From Hoyosella sp. YIM 151337 (GTDB taxonomy: Bacteria; Actinomycetota; Actinomycetes; Mycobacteriales; Mycobacteriaceae): a stretch of 64,000 nucleotides of DNA. The DNA lies in contig NZ_JAPEIQ010000021.1 in NCBI RefSeq assembly GCF_026041215.1, positions 232,554 to 296,553 of the forward strand. Direction: 5' to 3'. Below the pieces are notes generated by a model. That model was not told the origin of the DNA. It ran no database searches and was given only the letters and a program-made list of their open reading frames with translations. Positions 44,402 to 53,164 of this stretch are shown here, piece after piece. The translations under genes were made by a program, and so were the position numbers. Position 1 is the first letter of the stretch. Every line of letters begins with the position of its first letter.

Positions 44402-46520
44402 TAACTGTTACGGATCGAGTGGTCGATAGTGGTCTTTAACGCGCTTGAGCGATCAAATTTGTCAGTGGTGTGCGGTACAACCGAACACATGAACTTAGCG
44501 ACGTGGGCACAGCGCAACAGTGTTGCGCGTGTGACCGCGTACCGCTGGTTTCACTCCGGCTCGCTCCCCGTCCCGGCCCGCAAGGTCCGCGGCCTGATCC
44601 TGGTCGACGATCCCACCACCAATACGCAATCGCATGGCCGGACAGCGGTGTATGCGCGGGTATCGTCAGCGGATCAAAAGGCCGGCCTCGATCGTCAGGT
44701 CGCACGAATCATCGCCGGGGCTGCGAGTGGGCAGATCGGTGTCGACAAGGTCGTCATTGAGGTCGGATCAGCGCTGAACGGGCACCGCCGAAAGTTCCTC
44801 GCCTTGCTGCGCGACCCGACTGTCACGCGGATCGTGGTCGAACACCGCGACCGGTTCTGCCGGTTCGGATCGGAGTACGTCCAAGCCGCGCTCGCAGCGA
44901 ACGGCCGCGAGCTGGTCGTGGTCGATTCGTCCGAGGTTGACGACGACCTTGTGCGGGATATGACCGAAATTCTGACGTCGATGTGCGCTCGCCTGTACGG
45001 CAAACGCGCTGCCGCTCACCGCGCCAAGCGTGCGGTCGCGGCGACTGCTGACGACACTTCCCGACGGGTGGCGTGATGGCGGAGAAGTTCGAGGTTCCCG
45101 AAGGGTGGGTGTTGCAGGCGTATCAGTACGCGCTCGACCCAACCGATGCGCAGGCCGCTGCGTTGGAGTCACACGCCGGTGGGGCCAGGTTCGCGTACAA
45201 CACGATGCTGCGAGCAGTGAAAGCGAACCTGTCCCAACGTGAGGCGGAGAAGTCGTACGGGATCACCGACGCTGATCTGACCCCGAGCATGGTGTGGTCG
45301 TTCCAGTCGCTGCGCAACGACTTCAACCGCCGCAAACACCGGGTAGCGGTCCGCGAGGACGGCACCCCGTGGTGGGCAGAGAACTCGAAGGAGGCATACG
45401 CCAACGCGTGCAAGAACCTCGCGGAAGCGCTGAAGAACTGGGACGAGTCCCGCAAAGGCACCCGTAAAGGCCCGAGGGCTGGGTTCCCGTCCTTCAAGTC
45501 GAAGCGTTCGACCAGGGCTTTCGCGTTCACCACCGGCACGATCCGCGTCGAACCGGACCGGCATCACGTAACACTGCCGAGGCTCGGGACGCTGCGGGTG
45601 CACGAGTCGACCCGTAAACTCGCCCGCCGCCTCGAACACCGCACAGCCCGGATCTTGAAAGCTACGGTGCGGTTCGAACGTGGGCGGTGGCTGGTGAGTT
45701 TCGCCTGCGTGGTTGAGCGTGCCGCCAGCCGTCCGGCTCACGTCAAACGCCTGGCACCGGTGGTCGGGGTCGATGTTGGTGTGAAAGACCTGATCGTCGT
45801 GGCCACACCAGACGGGCGGGAGGTTCTACGTGTGCAGGCTCCGAAAGAGTTCACACACGCGTCCCGGAAACTGCGGGCGTTGCAACGAAAAGCAGCGCGC
45901 CAACAAGGCCTGTGGGACGCGGTAACCGAAACCAGGCGGGAGCCGTCGAACGCCTGGCGACGCACACAGCAGGCGATCGCGGACCAGCATGTGCGGGTGG
46001 TGAACCTGCGCCGGGACCGCCTCCACAAACTGACCACGCTGCTGGCGCAGTCGTTCGACGTGATCGGCACCGAGACGCTCGCGGTGAAGAACATGATGGC
46101 CGCCGGTGGTGCCCGCAAGAAAGGCTTAAATCGTTCGATCGCTGACGCGGGTCTGGGTGCGTTCTCCCGCCAGCTCGACTACAAAACCACCTGGTACAGC
46201 TCGGCACTAGTCAAGGCGGACCGGTGGTATCCCAGCTCGAAGACGTGTTCTGGTTGCGGTTCAGTGAAAGCCAAACTGAGCTTGTCAGACCGTTTGTACG
46301 TCTGCGACAACGAGCACTGCGGGTTGAACATCACCGGTATCGACCGTGATCTTAACGCCGCGATCAACCTCGCGCGGTATGCGCGGGCGGAGCAGAGTGC
46401 CTGCTTCGACAATGGTGGAGCCGACCGTAAGCCGACCGCTTCGGCGGCGCTGGTGGCTGTGAAACCTGAATCCAGCGATGGAAGCGCCTCACCCAAAAGC
46501 GACGAGATGCTGAATACAGA
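44402..46520 (+). mobile_element. IS607-type insertion element (tnpA serine recombinase plus tnpB)
   Basis: The element carries the two hallmark genes of IS607: a small serine recombinase with an N-terminal MerR-like DNA-binding domain, and a four-base-overlapping tnpB. This family makes no terminal inverted repeats or target duplications, so the ends are estimates. The left end lies after the DUF1648 gene (about 44395-44410). The right end lies near the point where tnpB-like sequence gives way to AlkC-like sequence (about 46505-46521). It seems to have entered the 5' end of an AlkC-like gene. Confidence 0.75.
44489..45076 (+). CDS. tnpA: IS607 family transposase TnpA (serine recombinase)
   Basis: A 195-residue serine recombinase. 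The first 50 residues form a MerR-like helix-turn-helix (LATWAQRNSVARVTAYRWF). The catalytic domain begins with AVYARVSSADQKAGLDRQ, containing the nucleophilic serine, and continues with the VVEHRDRFCRFG arginine motif. The ATG at 44489 matches the usual IS607 N-terminus; the upstream ATG frame from 44429 is less likely. It catalyses cut-and-paste movement of the element and overlaps tnpB by four bases. All visible catalytic residues are intact. Confidence 0.92.
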   Translation: MNLATWAQRNSVARVTAYRWFHSGSLPVPARKVRGLILVDDPTTNTQSHGRTAVYARVSSADQKAGLDRQVARIIAGAASGQIGVDKVVIEVGSALNGHRRKFLALLRDPTVTRIVVEHRDRFCRFGSEYVQAALAANGRELVVVDSSEVDDDLVRDMTEILTSMCARLYGKRAAAHRAKRAVAATADDTSRRVA

Positions 46521-47568
46521 GGCGGTGCACGATCTCGCGCAATGCCTCAGCAAGGCTGGATCGGCGGCGGATTCGGTACTGCGCGCGGCGAGTTCACTTG
46601 CGGGCGTATCGTTTAGCGCACGCGTTGCGCTCGTGCGTGATGCACTAGTCTCGGATCTCCCTGCCAGATTCCCAGAGTTCCGCGCGGTCATCGAAGGTGC
46701 ACTGGCGGAGCCCGAATTTACTGGCTGGATGATCATGCCGGTGACCGAAGCGGTCGCGGTCGCCGGCGAGGATGAGTTCGAGTCCGCGCTTGACCTGCTC
46801 GCCGCCCTCACTCCCAGGCTCACAGCCGAAACGGCGGTTCGCCGGTTCCTCAATGCCGACCTAGAGCGCGCCCTCGCAGTCATGCGCGGGTGGACGCAGC
46901 ATCCCGATGAGCATGTGCGGCGTCTCGCGAGCGAGGGCACCCGGCCAAGGCTGCCGTGGGCGCCGCGAATCCCCGCCCTCGTCGCAGATCCCCGGCCCGC
47001 TCTCGGGATACTCGATGCGCTCTACCGTGACAGCTCCGAGTACGTCCGGCGGTCTGTGGCGAATCACCTCAACGATGTCAGCAAAGACAACCCTGACGTG
47101 GCGGTGCAGGTGGCCAAGCGCTGGTTTGCCCAGCCTGAGGCCACCACTCGGACCGTCGTGCGGCACGCGTTGCGCACTCTCGTCAAAGCCGGTAACGGCG
47201 ATGCGCTCGAACTGCTCGGATACTCGCCGCACACACCTCTGACAGTCAGCAATCTCTCCGTGAGCACTCCCGCTGTCACATTCGGTGGCGCCCTCGATTT
47301 CGCCTTCAGCATCACGAACGACAGCACCGGGCCCGCGTCAATCGCGGTTGACTACGTCATCCATCACGTAAAAAACAACGGAGCACGCACCCCCAAAGTG
47401 TTCAAGCTCGCGACACGCACGCTAGCACCAGCGGAAACATGGCACGTCAGCCGCACTCATTCGATCCGCCCCATTTCGACCCGCCGGTACTACCCAGGCG
47501 TGCACCTCATCGAAATCCAAGTCAACGGGGTGTCACGGGGCTCGCGCGCGTTCATCCTCCGTATGTGA
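45073..47568 (+). CDS. tnpB: TnpB RNA-guided nuclease fused in frame to an AlkC-like protein
   Basis: One open frame of 831 codons. Residues about 1-478 are an IS607-type TnpB. The three RuvC acidic residues are present (Asp234 in VGVDVGVKD, Glu334 in IGTETLAV, Asp424 in GIDRDLNAA), and the zinc ribbon has C392, C395, C411 and C416. After a tail of the usual kind (ending SPKSDEM), residues about 479-831 are a HEAT-repeat DNA-alkylation-repair protein with an Ig-like C-terminus. TnpB normally stops near the element's right end; here no stop occurs. A chimera could be made, or the second half could be translated from the ATG at 46507. Start GTG 45073 or ATG 45076. Confidence 0.88.
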   Translation: MMAEKFEVPEGWVLQAYQYALDPTDAQAAALESHAGGARFAYNTMLRAVKANLSQREAEKSYGITDADLTPSMVWSFQSLRNDFNRRKHRVAVREDGTPWWAENSKEAYANACKNLAEALKNWDESRKGTRKGPRAGFPSFKSKRSTRAFAFTTGTIRVEPDRHHVTLPRLGTLRVHESTRKLARRLEHRTARILKATVRFERGRWLVSFACVVERAASRPAHVKRLAPVVGVDVGVKDLIVVATPDGREVLRVQAPKEFTHASRKLRALQRKAARQQGLWDAVTETRREPSNAWRRTQQAIADQHVRVVNLRRDRLHKLTTLLAQSFDVIGTETLAVKNMMAAGGARKKGLNRSIADAGLGAFSRQLDYKTTWYSSALVKADRWYPSSKTCSGCGSVKAKLSLSDRLYVCDNEHCGLNITGIDRDLNAAINLARYARAEQSACFDNGGADRKPTASAALVAVKPESSDGSASPKSDEMLNTEAVHDLAQCLSKAGSAADSVLRAASSLAGVSFSARVALVRDALVSDLPARFPEFRAVIEGALAEPEFTGWMIMPVTEAVAVAGEDEFESALDLLAALTPRLTAETAVRRFLNADLERALAVMRGWTQHPDEHVRRLASEGTRPRLPWAPRIPALVADPRPALGILDALYRDSSEYVRRSVANHLNDVSKDNPDVAVQVAKRWFAQPEATTRTVVRHALRTLVKAGNGDALELLGYSPHTPLTVSNLSVSTPAVTFGGALDFAFSITNDSTGPASIAVDYVIHHVKNNGARTPKVFKLATRTLAPAETWHVSRTHSIRPISTRRYYPGVHLIEIQVNGVSRGSRAFILRM
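46507..47568 (+). other. AlkC-like DNA alkylation repair gene, 5' end interrupted by IS607
   Basis: This region, in frame with tnpB, encodes HEAT-type helical repeats (TGWMIMPVTEAVA, ALDLLAALTPRL, RSVANHLNDVSKDNPD, VRHALRTLVKAG) and an Ig-like tail (LTVSNLSVSTPAVTF to the end), as in AlkC-family alkyl-base glycosylases. The ATG at 46507 lacks a clear ribosome binding site. Left of the element, a GTG at 44382 opens a short frame (VTTKGVAN) of the right length to be the lost N-terminus; joining at a shared AA or GG dinucleotide restores an open frame. So the original gene was probably split 8-10 codons into its reading frame. Confidence 0.72.
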
Positions 47569-47573
47569 GCGGG

Positions 47574-47798
47574 CTACCCCCCGCAGCACCCACCGCCGCA
47601 GCAGCCACCACCCGGGGATGGTGCCGCTGCAACTGGAGCCGAGCTTTGGCCGGCGCGTGTCGTTGCGAACGTCGACAACAGTTTGACGGTGTCGTCGTGA
47701 CCGGCCGGGCAAGCTGCGTCGTCGGAGGCGTCCGCCATCGGCCGGTTCACTTCAAACGTCGTGCCGCATTCGCGGCACCGAAAGTCGTAGCGTGGCAC
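47574..47798 (-). CDS. FmdB-type zinc ribbon protein
   Basis: A small zinc-ribbon protein of 74 residues. The N-terminus PRYDFRCRECG with a later CPAGH is the FmdB regulatory-protein motif. The C-terminus is a glycine/cysteine repeat (GGGCCGGGCCGG), common in the actinobacterial members. The start is placed at the GTG at 47798 because the family begins M-P-x-Y-D; an ATG at 47810 adds four residues. It converges on the AlkC-like frame, with 5 bases between the stops. Its role is unknown. Confidence 0.82.
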   Translation of the reverse strand: MPRYDFRCRECGTTFEVNRPMADASDDAACPAGHDDTVKLLSTFATTRAGQSSAPVAAAPSPGGGCCGGGCCGG

Positions 47799-47935
47799 GG
47801 CTACAAGCATATGTGTTTCTATCGCGGTCTTGAAATACAGCTAGAAGTCCGAATACTCCCCTCGTTCAGCAGCCACTGACTTCAGTGCCCGCAATTTGGC
47901 GGACCTCAGCGCATGACGAATGCGCGTCAGACATC

Positions 47936-49729
47936 ATGAGTGTCATGACTCAGCTCCCGGACTCGGCGGTCCCACCGTCGCACCCGGAACCGCAGCCACC
48001 AGCAGCGGAACCGAAGCGCCGTCGCGGCACCACAATCCTGGTCTCCGCGGTGGTTGCGATCCTCGCTGGGATCCTGCTCAGCCAAACCGTGACGACGGTG
48101 GCAACACCTGACGGAGGCGCAGCCGCAGAGGCAGGCCGCTGGTGGTCGCTGCTTCCGCCCCTTTTGGCTATTGGGCTAGCACTGGTGACGCGACAGATAC
48201 TGCCCGCACTCTTCGTTGGAATCTGGCTTGGCGCCTGGCTTGTCCAGGGGCTGACCGCGCCGGCGATTGCGACCTCGCTACTGGACTCGGCGGGTGTGTA
48301 CGTCGTCGACGCGATCGCTGAACCCGACCATGTCATGATCATTACGTTCACGCTGATGATCGGCGGACTGGTCGGCATCCTCCGCAAGAATGGCGGCACG
48401 GATGGCATCGTGCGAATTGTGACGAGGTGGGCGTCCACACCGCGTCGCGGACAGGTCGCAACGAGCACACTCGGCGTCGCAGTGTTCTTCGACGATTACG
48501 CGAACACCCTGGTCGTCGGTAACACGATGCGCCCGATTACAGACCGTCTGCGTGTCTCCCGCGAGAAGCTCGCGTACCTCGTGGACTCCACTGCGGCACC
48601 GATAGCGACGCTCGCCTTGCTCTCCACGTGGATTGGTTTCCAGGTCGTGCTGATCGACGATGCGATCGCAGACACTGACCTCACCGTCAACGGCTTCGCG
48701 GTGTTCGTCGAGTCGCTCAAGTACGCGTTCTATCCACTGCTTGCTATTGGGCTCGTCTTCGCGGTTTCACTTACTGGACGCGACTTCGGGCCGATGCTGC
48801 ATGCGGAACGCCGCGCTCGTACGACGGGCGAGGTTTCCCGGAAGGACGCTGCGGTAGGCCTTCGCCCAGTGGAAGACGAGCTGACACCGCCCGATGCGGC
48901 GCCGCGCCGCTTGCTCAATGCCGTGGTGCCGATTGTCGTGCTGGTTGCGGTGACCATCGGCGGACTGTTCGCGACCGGCGAGGGCAATTCACCGATCGAG
49001 ATTGTCGGCGATGCCGACCCATTCTCGTCGCTGCTGTGGGGAGCACTGCTGGCGATCATCGTCGCGGCGGTGATGAGCGTGGGCCAGGGAATTCTGACAC
49101 TCGACGAGGTGATCATGGCGTGGTTCGCGGGCGTAAAATCCGTGCTCTACGTGATCATCATCCTCACTCTCGCCTGGGCTCTTTCGCAGCTGACCAGCGA
49201 GTTGGGGACCGCCGAGTTCGTCGCGGGCGCGCTGGGCGACACCATGCCGCTGTTCCTCCTGCCCGCGGTCCTCTTCGTGATCGCGGCGGCGATTTCCTTC
49301 TCGACCGGCACGAGCTGGGGCACGATGGGCATTCTCACACCGCTGGCAGTTCCGGTGGCGTGGGCAGTGCTTGACGCTCAGGGCCTGGCCGCGGCCGAGG
49401 GACACCCGATTCTCTTCGCGTCAGTCTCGACGATCCTCGCAGGTGCGGTGTGGGGCGACCATTGCTCGCCGATCTCTGACACGACGGTGATTTCCTCGCT
49501 AGCGTCCCAATGTGACGTGATTGACCATGTGCGGACGCAGCTGCCGTACGCACTGTTCGCCGGCGGAGTGGCGCTCGTTTCTGGCCTGCTCCCCGTCGGC
49601 CTCGGGCTGCCGTGGTGGGCAGCCTTGCTCCTCAGCGCGATTGTTGTGGTAGCTGGGCTGATCGTCGTGGGACGGCGCTCAGACGTGGCGCGGCCGGAAC
49701 CGTCAGCGGCCACCGAATATTCGCGATAG
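47936..49729 (+). CDS. NhaC-type Na+/H+ antiporter
   Basis: A 597-residue membrane antiporter with about 12 helices and a hydrophilic N-terminal leader of 50 residues. The FFDDYANTLVVGNTMRP motif and the FSTGTSWGTMGILTPLAVP and AGAVWGDHCSPISDTTVISS motifs are typical of the NhaC superfamily. It exports sodium in exchange for protons, although some members move organic acids. The start is uncertain: the ATG at 47936 is used, with 47945 an alternative. Its 3' end overlaps the small cysteine-rich gene on the other strand by 27 bases. Confidence 0.88.
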   Translation: MSVMTQLPDSAVPPSHPEPQPPAAEPKRRRGTTILVSAVVAILAGILLSQTVTTVATPDGGAAAEAGRWWSLLPPLLAIGLALVTRQILPALFVGIWLGAWLVQGLTAPAIATSLLDSAGVYVVDAIAEPDHVMIITFTLMIGGLVGILRKNGGTDGIVRIVTRWASTPRRGQVATSTLGVAVFFDDYANTLVVGNTMRPITDRLRVSREKLAYLVDSTAAPIATLALLSTWIGFQVVLIDDAIADTDLTVNGFAVFVESLKYAFYPLLAIGLVFAVSLTGRDFGPMLHAERRARTTGEVSRKDAAVGLRPVEDELTPPDAAPRRLLNAVVPIVVLVAVTIGGLFATGEGNSPIEIVGDADPFSSLLWGALLAIIVAAVMSVGQGILTLDEVIMAWFAGVKSVLYVIIILTLAWALSQLTSELGTAEFVAGALGDTMPLFLLPAVLFVIAAAISFSTGTSWGTMGILTPLAVPVAWAVLDAQGLAAAEGHPILFASVSTILAGAVWGDHCSPISDTTVISSLASQCDVIDHVRTQLPYALFAGGVALVSGLLPVGLGLPWWAALLLSAIVVVAGLIVVGRRSDVARPEPSAATEYSR

Positions 49730-49873
49730 GAGGGTGCCCCGCTCGGACGCTTCTTTGGGATGCCCGCTGCATCGCTGCGCGGCGGGCACGTTCCGCATCA
49801 CGTCGTCGACATGCATGCCGCACCCTGACCACGTCGTTTTGCCGCAGCTGCGGCACTCAACTGGATAGCACAT
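49703..49873 (-). CDS. Small cysteine-rich zinc-ribbon-like protein
   Basis: A 56-residue protein, too short for routine ORF finding. It begins MCYPVECRSCGKTTWSGCG and continues with HVDDVMRNVPAAQRC. The C-x2-C and later cysteines (C2, C7, C10, C18, C35) suggest metal binding. Similar short proteins (C-x2-CGKTTW-x-GCG-x-H) occur across actinobacteria, function unknown. The ATG at 49873 has an excellent AAGGGAG site, and a copper-type operator lies just upstream. It overlaps the end of the convergent NhaC gene by 27 bases. Confidence 0.8.
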   Translation of the reverse strand: MCYPVECRSCGKTTWSGCGMHVDDVMRNVPAAQRCSGHPKEASERGTLLSRIFGGR

Positions 49874-49893
49874 AGCCAACTCCCTTCGCGATA

Positions 49894-49909
49894 ATACCCC
49901 CTGGGGTAT
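49894..49909. promoter_or_regulatory. Copper-type operator (ATACCCC-CT-GGGGTAT)
   Basis: ATACCCCCTGGGGTAT is a 7-2-7 perfect dyad 21-36 bases upstream of the small cysteine-rich gene. On the minus strand a TATTAT hexamer overlaps its proximal edge like a -10 box. TACCC/GGGTA dyads are the type bound by CsoR/RicR copper sensors. The location between -10 and -35 would allow repression. Confidence 0.65.
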
Positions 49910-49918
49910 ATGCGGAGT

Positions 49919-50449
49919 CTACGCGACTCCGGCGCGCTGCGCCATCCCCTTCACATACGCCGCCTGCCCGAGGTGCTGCAGGCAGTCACCCTCAACGCTC
50001 ACGAGCCGCACTGCAACGGTCACGGGCGGATCCCACGAACGGTCGACAACTCGTTCGAGTTCACCGGCCGTGAGCGTGTCCAGGTACGCAATCGTTGCCG
50101 CGTGCACTGCTGCGTGATAGTCAGCAAGCATCCGCGCACCAGCCCTCACCTTGCCGACGTCGGTGCTGGTCTGCCCATAGCCGATGTCGCCAGGATCGAA
50201 AGGCAGGTCAAATTTCTCTGCCCACCCCTCGCTGACGTATCGCTGTGGCGCGTCCGCTAGTCCCGCGATGTGATCATCCTGGACACGCGAGAGGTGCCAC
50301 AGCAGCCAGGAAATCGAGTTAGCCTGCGCATCTGGCCGGTAGGTGGCCACCGCGTCACTGAGATCACTGGTCACATCCTCAACCAATTCCCGAATGCGGC
50401 CGAAAGCATCTGTCAGGAGAGTGCGCACCGCTGCTGCGTCTGACGTCAT
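49919..50449 (-). CDS. DinB/DUF664 family protein
   Basis: A 176-residue four-helix protein of the DinB-like superfamily (mycothiol-dependent isomerase-like/DUF664 group). The metal-site pattern is seen in SISWLLWHLSRVQDDH with a later GDCLQHLGQAAY; the three histidines are the expected ligands. The ATG at 50449 follows GTGGAG. The gene ends just upstream of the copper-type operator. In actinobacteria such proteins are often thiol S-transferases, possibly using mycothiol. Confidence 0.82.
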   Translation of the reverse strand: MTSDAAAVRTLLTDAFGRIRELVEDVTSDLSDAVATYRPDAQANSISWLLWHLSRVQDDHIAGLADAPQRYVSEGWAEKFDLPFDPGDIGYGQTSTDVGKVRAGARMLADYHAAVHAATIAYLDTLTAGELERVVDRSWDPPVTVAVRLVSVEGDCLQHLGQAAYVKGMAQRAGVA

Positions 50450-50592
50450 CGGATTCTCCACCTTTCTACAGATATCTAGTGAAATGCCAATACTGGCGAA
50501 TAATTCGGTGAGGAAGGCTGCACGACCATCGTCGCACTACATTTGGACGCAAGCAGCCACTTGCCGCATCGCCAGCCGGACAAGGAGACACC

Positions 50593-51069
50593 ATGAGCGC
50601 CGACACGTTCACCGTGACCCGGACAACCACCGTCAGCGCGCCACCCAACGCGGTTTACGCACTGCTCGCCGATTTCAGAGAATGGCCCAAATGGTCGCCC
50701 TGGGAGGAACTCGACCCTAATATGCAGCGCGAATACGCTGGCGCTGATTCCGGTGAGGGCGCGGAATACGCGTGGTCCGGCAACAAGAAGGCGGGAAAAG
50801 GACACATGCGAATCGTCGAAGCGACCGAGCCTGCAACTGTTCGCATCCTCCTGACGTTTGAGAAGCCCTTCAAGGCGGAGAACACGACAAACTTTACGAT
50901 CAGCGAGCACCCCAGCGGCAGCCATGTCGACTGGACCATGACTGGAAACAAAACCATCTTTACTAAGGTCATGGCACTTTTCGGGGGCATGGACAAGATG
51001 ATCGGCAAGGACTTCGAAAAGGGTCTCGCCAAGCTCAAAGCGACGGCCGAGCAGGAACACCTCGGCTAA
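50593..51069 (+). CDS. SRPBCC (polyketide cyclase/START-like) family protein
   Basis: A 158-residue hydrophobic-ligand-binding fold. The N-terminus (VSAPPNAVYALLADFREWPKWSPWEELDP) is the standard SRPBCC start, and the C-terminal helix (GKDFEKGLAKLKA) closes the cavity. AAGGAG precedes the ATG at 50593. No catalytic role can be read. It is divergent from the DinB gene and convergent with the aconitase gene. Confidence 0.87.
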   Translation: MSADTFTVTRTTTVSAPPNAVYALLADFREWPKWSPWEELDPNMQREYAGADSGEGAEYAWSGNKKAGKGHMRIVEATEPATVRILLTFEKPFKAENTTNFTISEHPSGSHVDWTMTGNKTIFTKVMALFGGMDKMIGKDFEKGLAKLKATAEQEHLG

Positions 51070-51076
51070 CCCACGT

Positions 51077-53074
51077 TCAGTCCACTTTCTCCGCTGTGCC
51101 CGCTTCTTCCGCGAGCGCAGGAATCAGGCCACCCGCGAGAATCCCATCCACTTGCCGCTTCGACAATCGGTGCCGCACAGAGATCTCCACCTCTTCGCCG
51201 CTCGCTTTTTCGACCCGAACCGAGAGTTCCCGCCCGTCCTTCAATGCGCCGCGTAAATCGTCGATGACAACGACATCATCCGCCTCGATCCGCGAATAAT
51301 CGTCCGCGTCCGCGAATTCCAGCGGCACGATCCCGAAGTTCGCAAGATTCTGCCAGTGAATGCGCGCAAACGACTGTGCGATTACCGCGCGCAAACCGAG
51401 ATGCCGCGGTGTGATTGCCGCGTGCTCGCGAGACGAGCCCTGTCCATAGTTGTCGCCACCGACAATGACATGCCCCTCCTCGCCAGCGGTTTCCGCAGCC
51501 CGCTGTGGATAGGACTCGTCCACCTGAGTAAACGTGAACTCAGCCAGTTTGGGGATGTTCGAACGAAACGGCAGTGCTCGCGCACCTGCAGGCGAGATCT
51601 CGTCCGTTGAGATGTTGTCGCCCACTTTAAGGAGCACCGGCGCGCGTAACCGCTCGGGAAGCGCCGGGAAATCTGGGAGCGCGCTGATGTTCTTTCCTCG
51701 TACGGGTGTTACCTTCAGCGCCTCTTCGAGTTCGAGCGGCGCCACGAGCATCTCGGTGTTCACTGCGGCCCGTTCGGGCAAATCGAGCTTCGGGTAGTCC
51801 ATCTCGGCTTCCCGCGCCCAGTCACGTGGATCGGTGATCTTGCCGCTCAGCGCAGAAGCCGCGGCAGTTTCCGGCGAGCAAAGCCACACCGAATCTTCTT
51901 TGGTTCCGGAGCGCCCCGGAAAATTGCGCGGAAACGTACGCAGCGAGTTGCGTCCGACAGCCGGTGCCTGGCCCATTCCAATGCAGCCCATACACCCTGA
52001 CTGGTGAATACGGGCACCAGCGATGATCAGTTCGGCGGTCGCCCCCATTCGCGTCAGATCAGTGAGAATCTCTCGCGACGACGGGTTGATGTCGAAACTG
52101 ACCGCTGCGTCGATCTGGCGGCCCGCCACCATCGCCGCGGCGATCGCGAAGTCACGCAAACCGGGATTGGCCGAGGAACCGATGACAACCTGGCTTACCG
52201 GTTCACCTGCGACTTCCCGTACGGAAACGACATTGCCGGGCGACGAAGGCTTCGCGATGAGCGGCTCTATCGTCGTCAGGTCGATGTGCTCGTGCACGTC
52301 ATACGTCGCGCCCTCGTCGGGCAGCAACTCCACATAGTCGGACTCCCGGTCTTCCATCCGAAGAAACTCACGAACGGCCTCATCCGCCGGGAAAACAGTC
52401 GTTGTGGCACCAAGTTCCGCGCCCATGTTGGCGATGACGTGCCGGTCCATCGCGCTGAGGCTGGCCAAGCCCGGGCCGTAATACTCAATGATGCGATTGA
52501 GGCCGCCTTTGACGCTGTGCCGGCGCAGCATCTCGAGGATCACATCTTTCGCCGAGCACCAGGGCGGCAGTTCTCCGGTTAGTTCGACGCCCCAAATTTC
52601 GGGCATACGCAGATACAGCGGCTCACCCGCGATAGCGAGCGCCACTTCGAGGCCGCCCACGCCGATGGCCAACATGCCCAGCGACCCGGCCGCGGGTGTA
52701 TGCGAATCGGACCCGACGAGGGTTTTACCCGGCACGCCAAAGCGCTGCATGTGCGTTGGGTGTGAGACGCCATTGCCCGCCTTCGAGAACCACAAACCAA
52801 AACGCTGCGCGGACGTGCGCAGAAATTCGTGGTCTTCAGCGTTTTTCTCGTCCGCCTGGATGAGGTTGTGGTCGACGTATTGAACGCTCACCTCGGTTCG
52901 CGCACGCTCCAGGCTAAGCGCCTCGAGTTCCTGCATCACGAGCGTGCCGGTAGCGTCCTGCGTGAGCGTCTGATCGATGTGCAGCGCTATTTCCGCGCCC
53001 GGCTCCATCTCGCCCGATACGAGGTGATCCGCGATCAATTTGTGAGCCACATTGCGTGGACCATTAGCCGACAT
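51077..53074 (-). CDS. acn: Aconitate hydratase (short, Aquifex-type/mitochondrial-like)
   Basis: A 665-residue aconitase-family enzyme. The [4Fe-4S] ligands are in QSGCMGCIGMGQAP and WLCSPETAAASA. TLVGSDSHTPAAG and VIGSSANPG are conserved substrate-site segments. The swivel domain carries NISTDEISPAG and NYGQGSSREHAA with the catalytic serine. At 665 residues it is shorter than the usual 900-residue actinobacterial AcnA, so it is probably a second enzyme: aconitase, or a homoaconitase-like paralogue with an altered substrate. The ATG at 53074 has GGAGGAGG upstream, much better than the frame's first ATG at 53095. Confidence 0.88.
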   Translation of the reverse strand: MSANGPRNVAHKLIADHLVSGEMEPGAEIALHIDQTLTQDATGTLVMQELEALSLERARTEVSVQYVDHNLIQADEKNAEDHEFLRTSAQRFGLWFSKAGNGVSHPTHMQRFGVPGKTLVGSDSHTPAAGSLGMLAIGVGGLEVALAIAGEPLYLRMPEIWGVELTGELPPWCSAKDVILEMLRRHSVKGGLNRIIEYYGPGLASLSAMDRHVIANMGAELGATTTVFPADEAVREFLRMEDRESDYVELLPDEGATYDVHEHIDLTTIEPLIAKPSSPGNVVSVREVAGEPVSQVVIGSSANPGLRDFAIAAAMVAGRQIDAAVSFDINPSSREILTDLTRMGATAELIIAGARIHQSGCMGCIGMGQAPAVGRNSLRTFPRNFPGRSGTKEDSVWLCSPETAAASALSGKITDPRDWAREAEMDYPKLDLPERAAVNTEMLVAPLELEEALKVTPVRGKNISALPDFPALPERLRAPVLLKVGDNISTDEISPAGARALPFRSNIPKLAEFTFTQVDESYPQRAAETAGEEGHVIVGGDNYGQGSSREHAAITPRHLGLRAVIAQSFARIHWQNLANFGIVPLEFADADDYSRIEADDVVVIDDLRGALKDGRELSVRVEKASGEEVEISVRHRLSKRQVDGILAGGLIPALAEEAGTAEKVD

Positions 53075-53164
53075 GGGTGCCTCCTCCGGCGGCACGCAGC
53101 CACCGCGCTCATTCTGGCCACTGTTTGCCGCTGCGTACCCGCCGGGCGGAGATCTAATCCAGTT

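Noticed and set aside
44352..47568. Possible CRISPR-Cas-like locus because of the TnpB nuclease
   Set aside because: There is no repeat array or Cas adaptation gene; the tnpA-tnpB pair is a standard IS607 arrangement.
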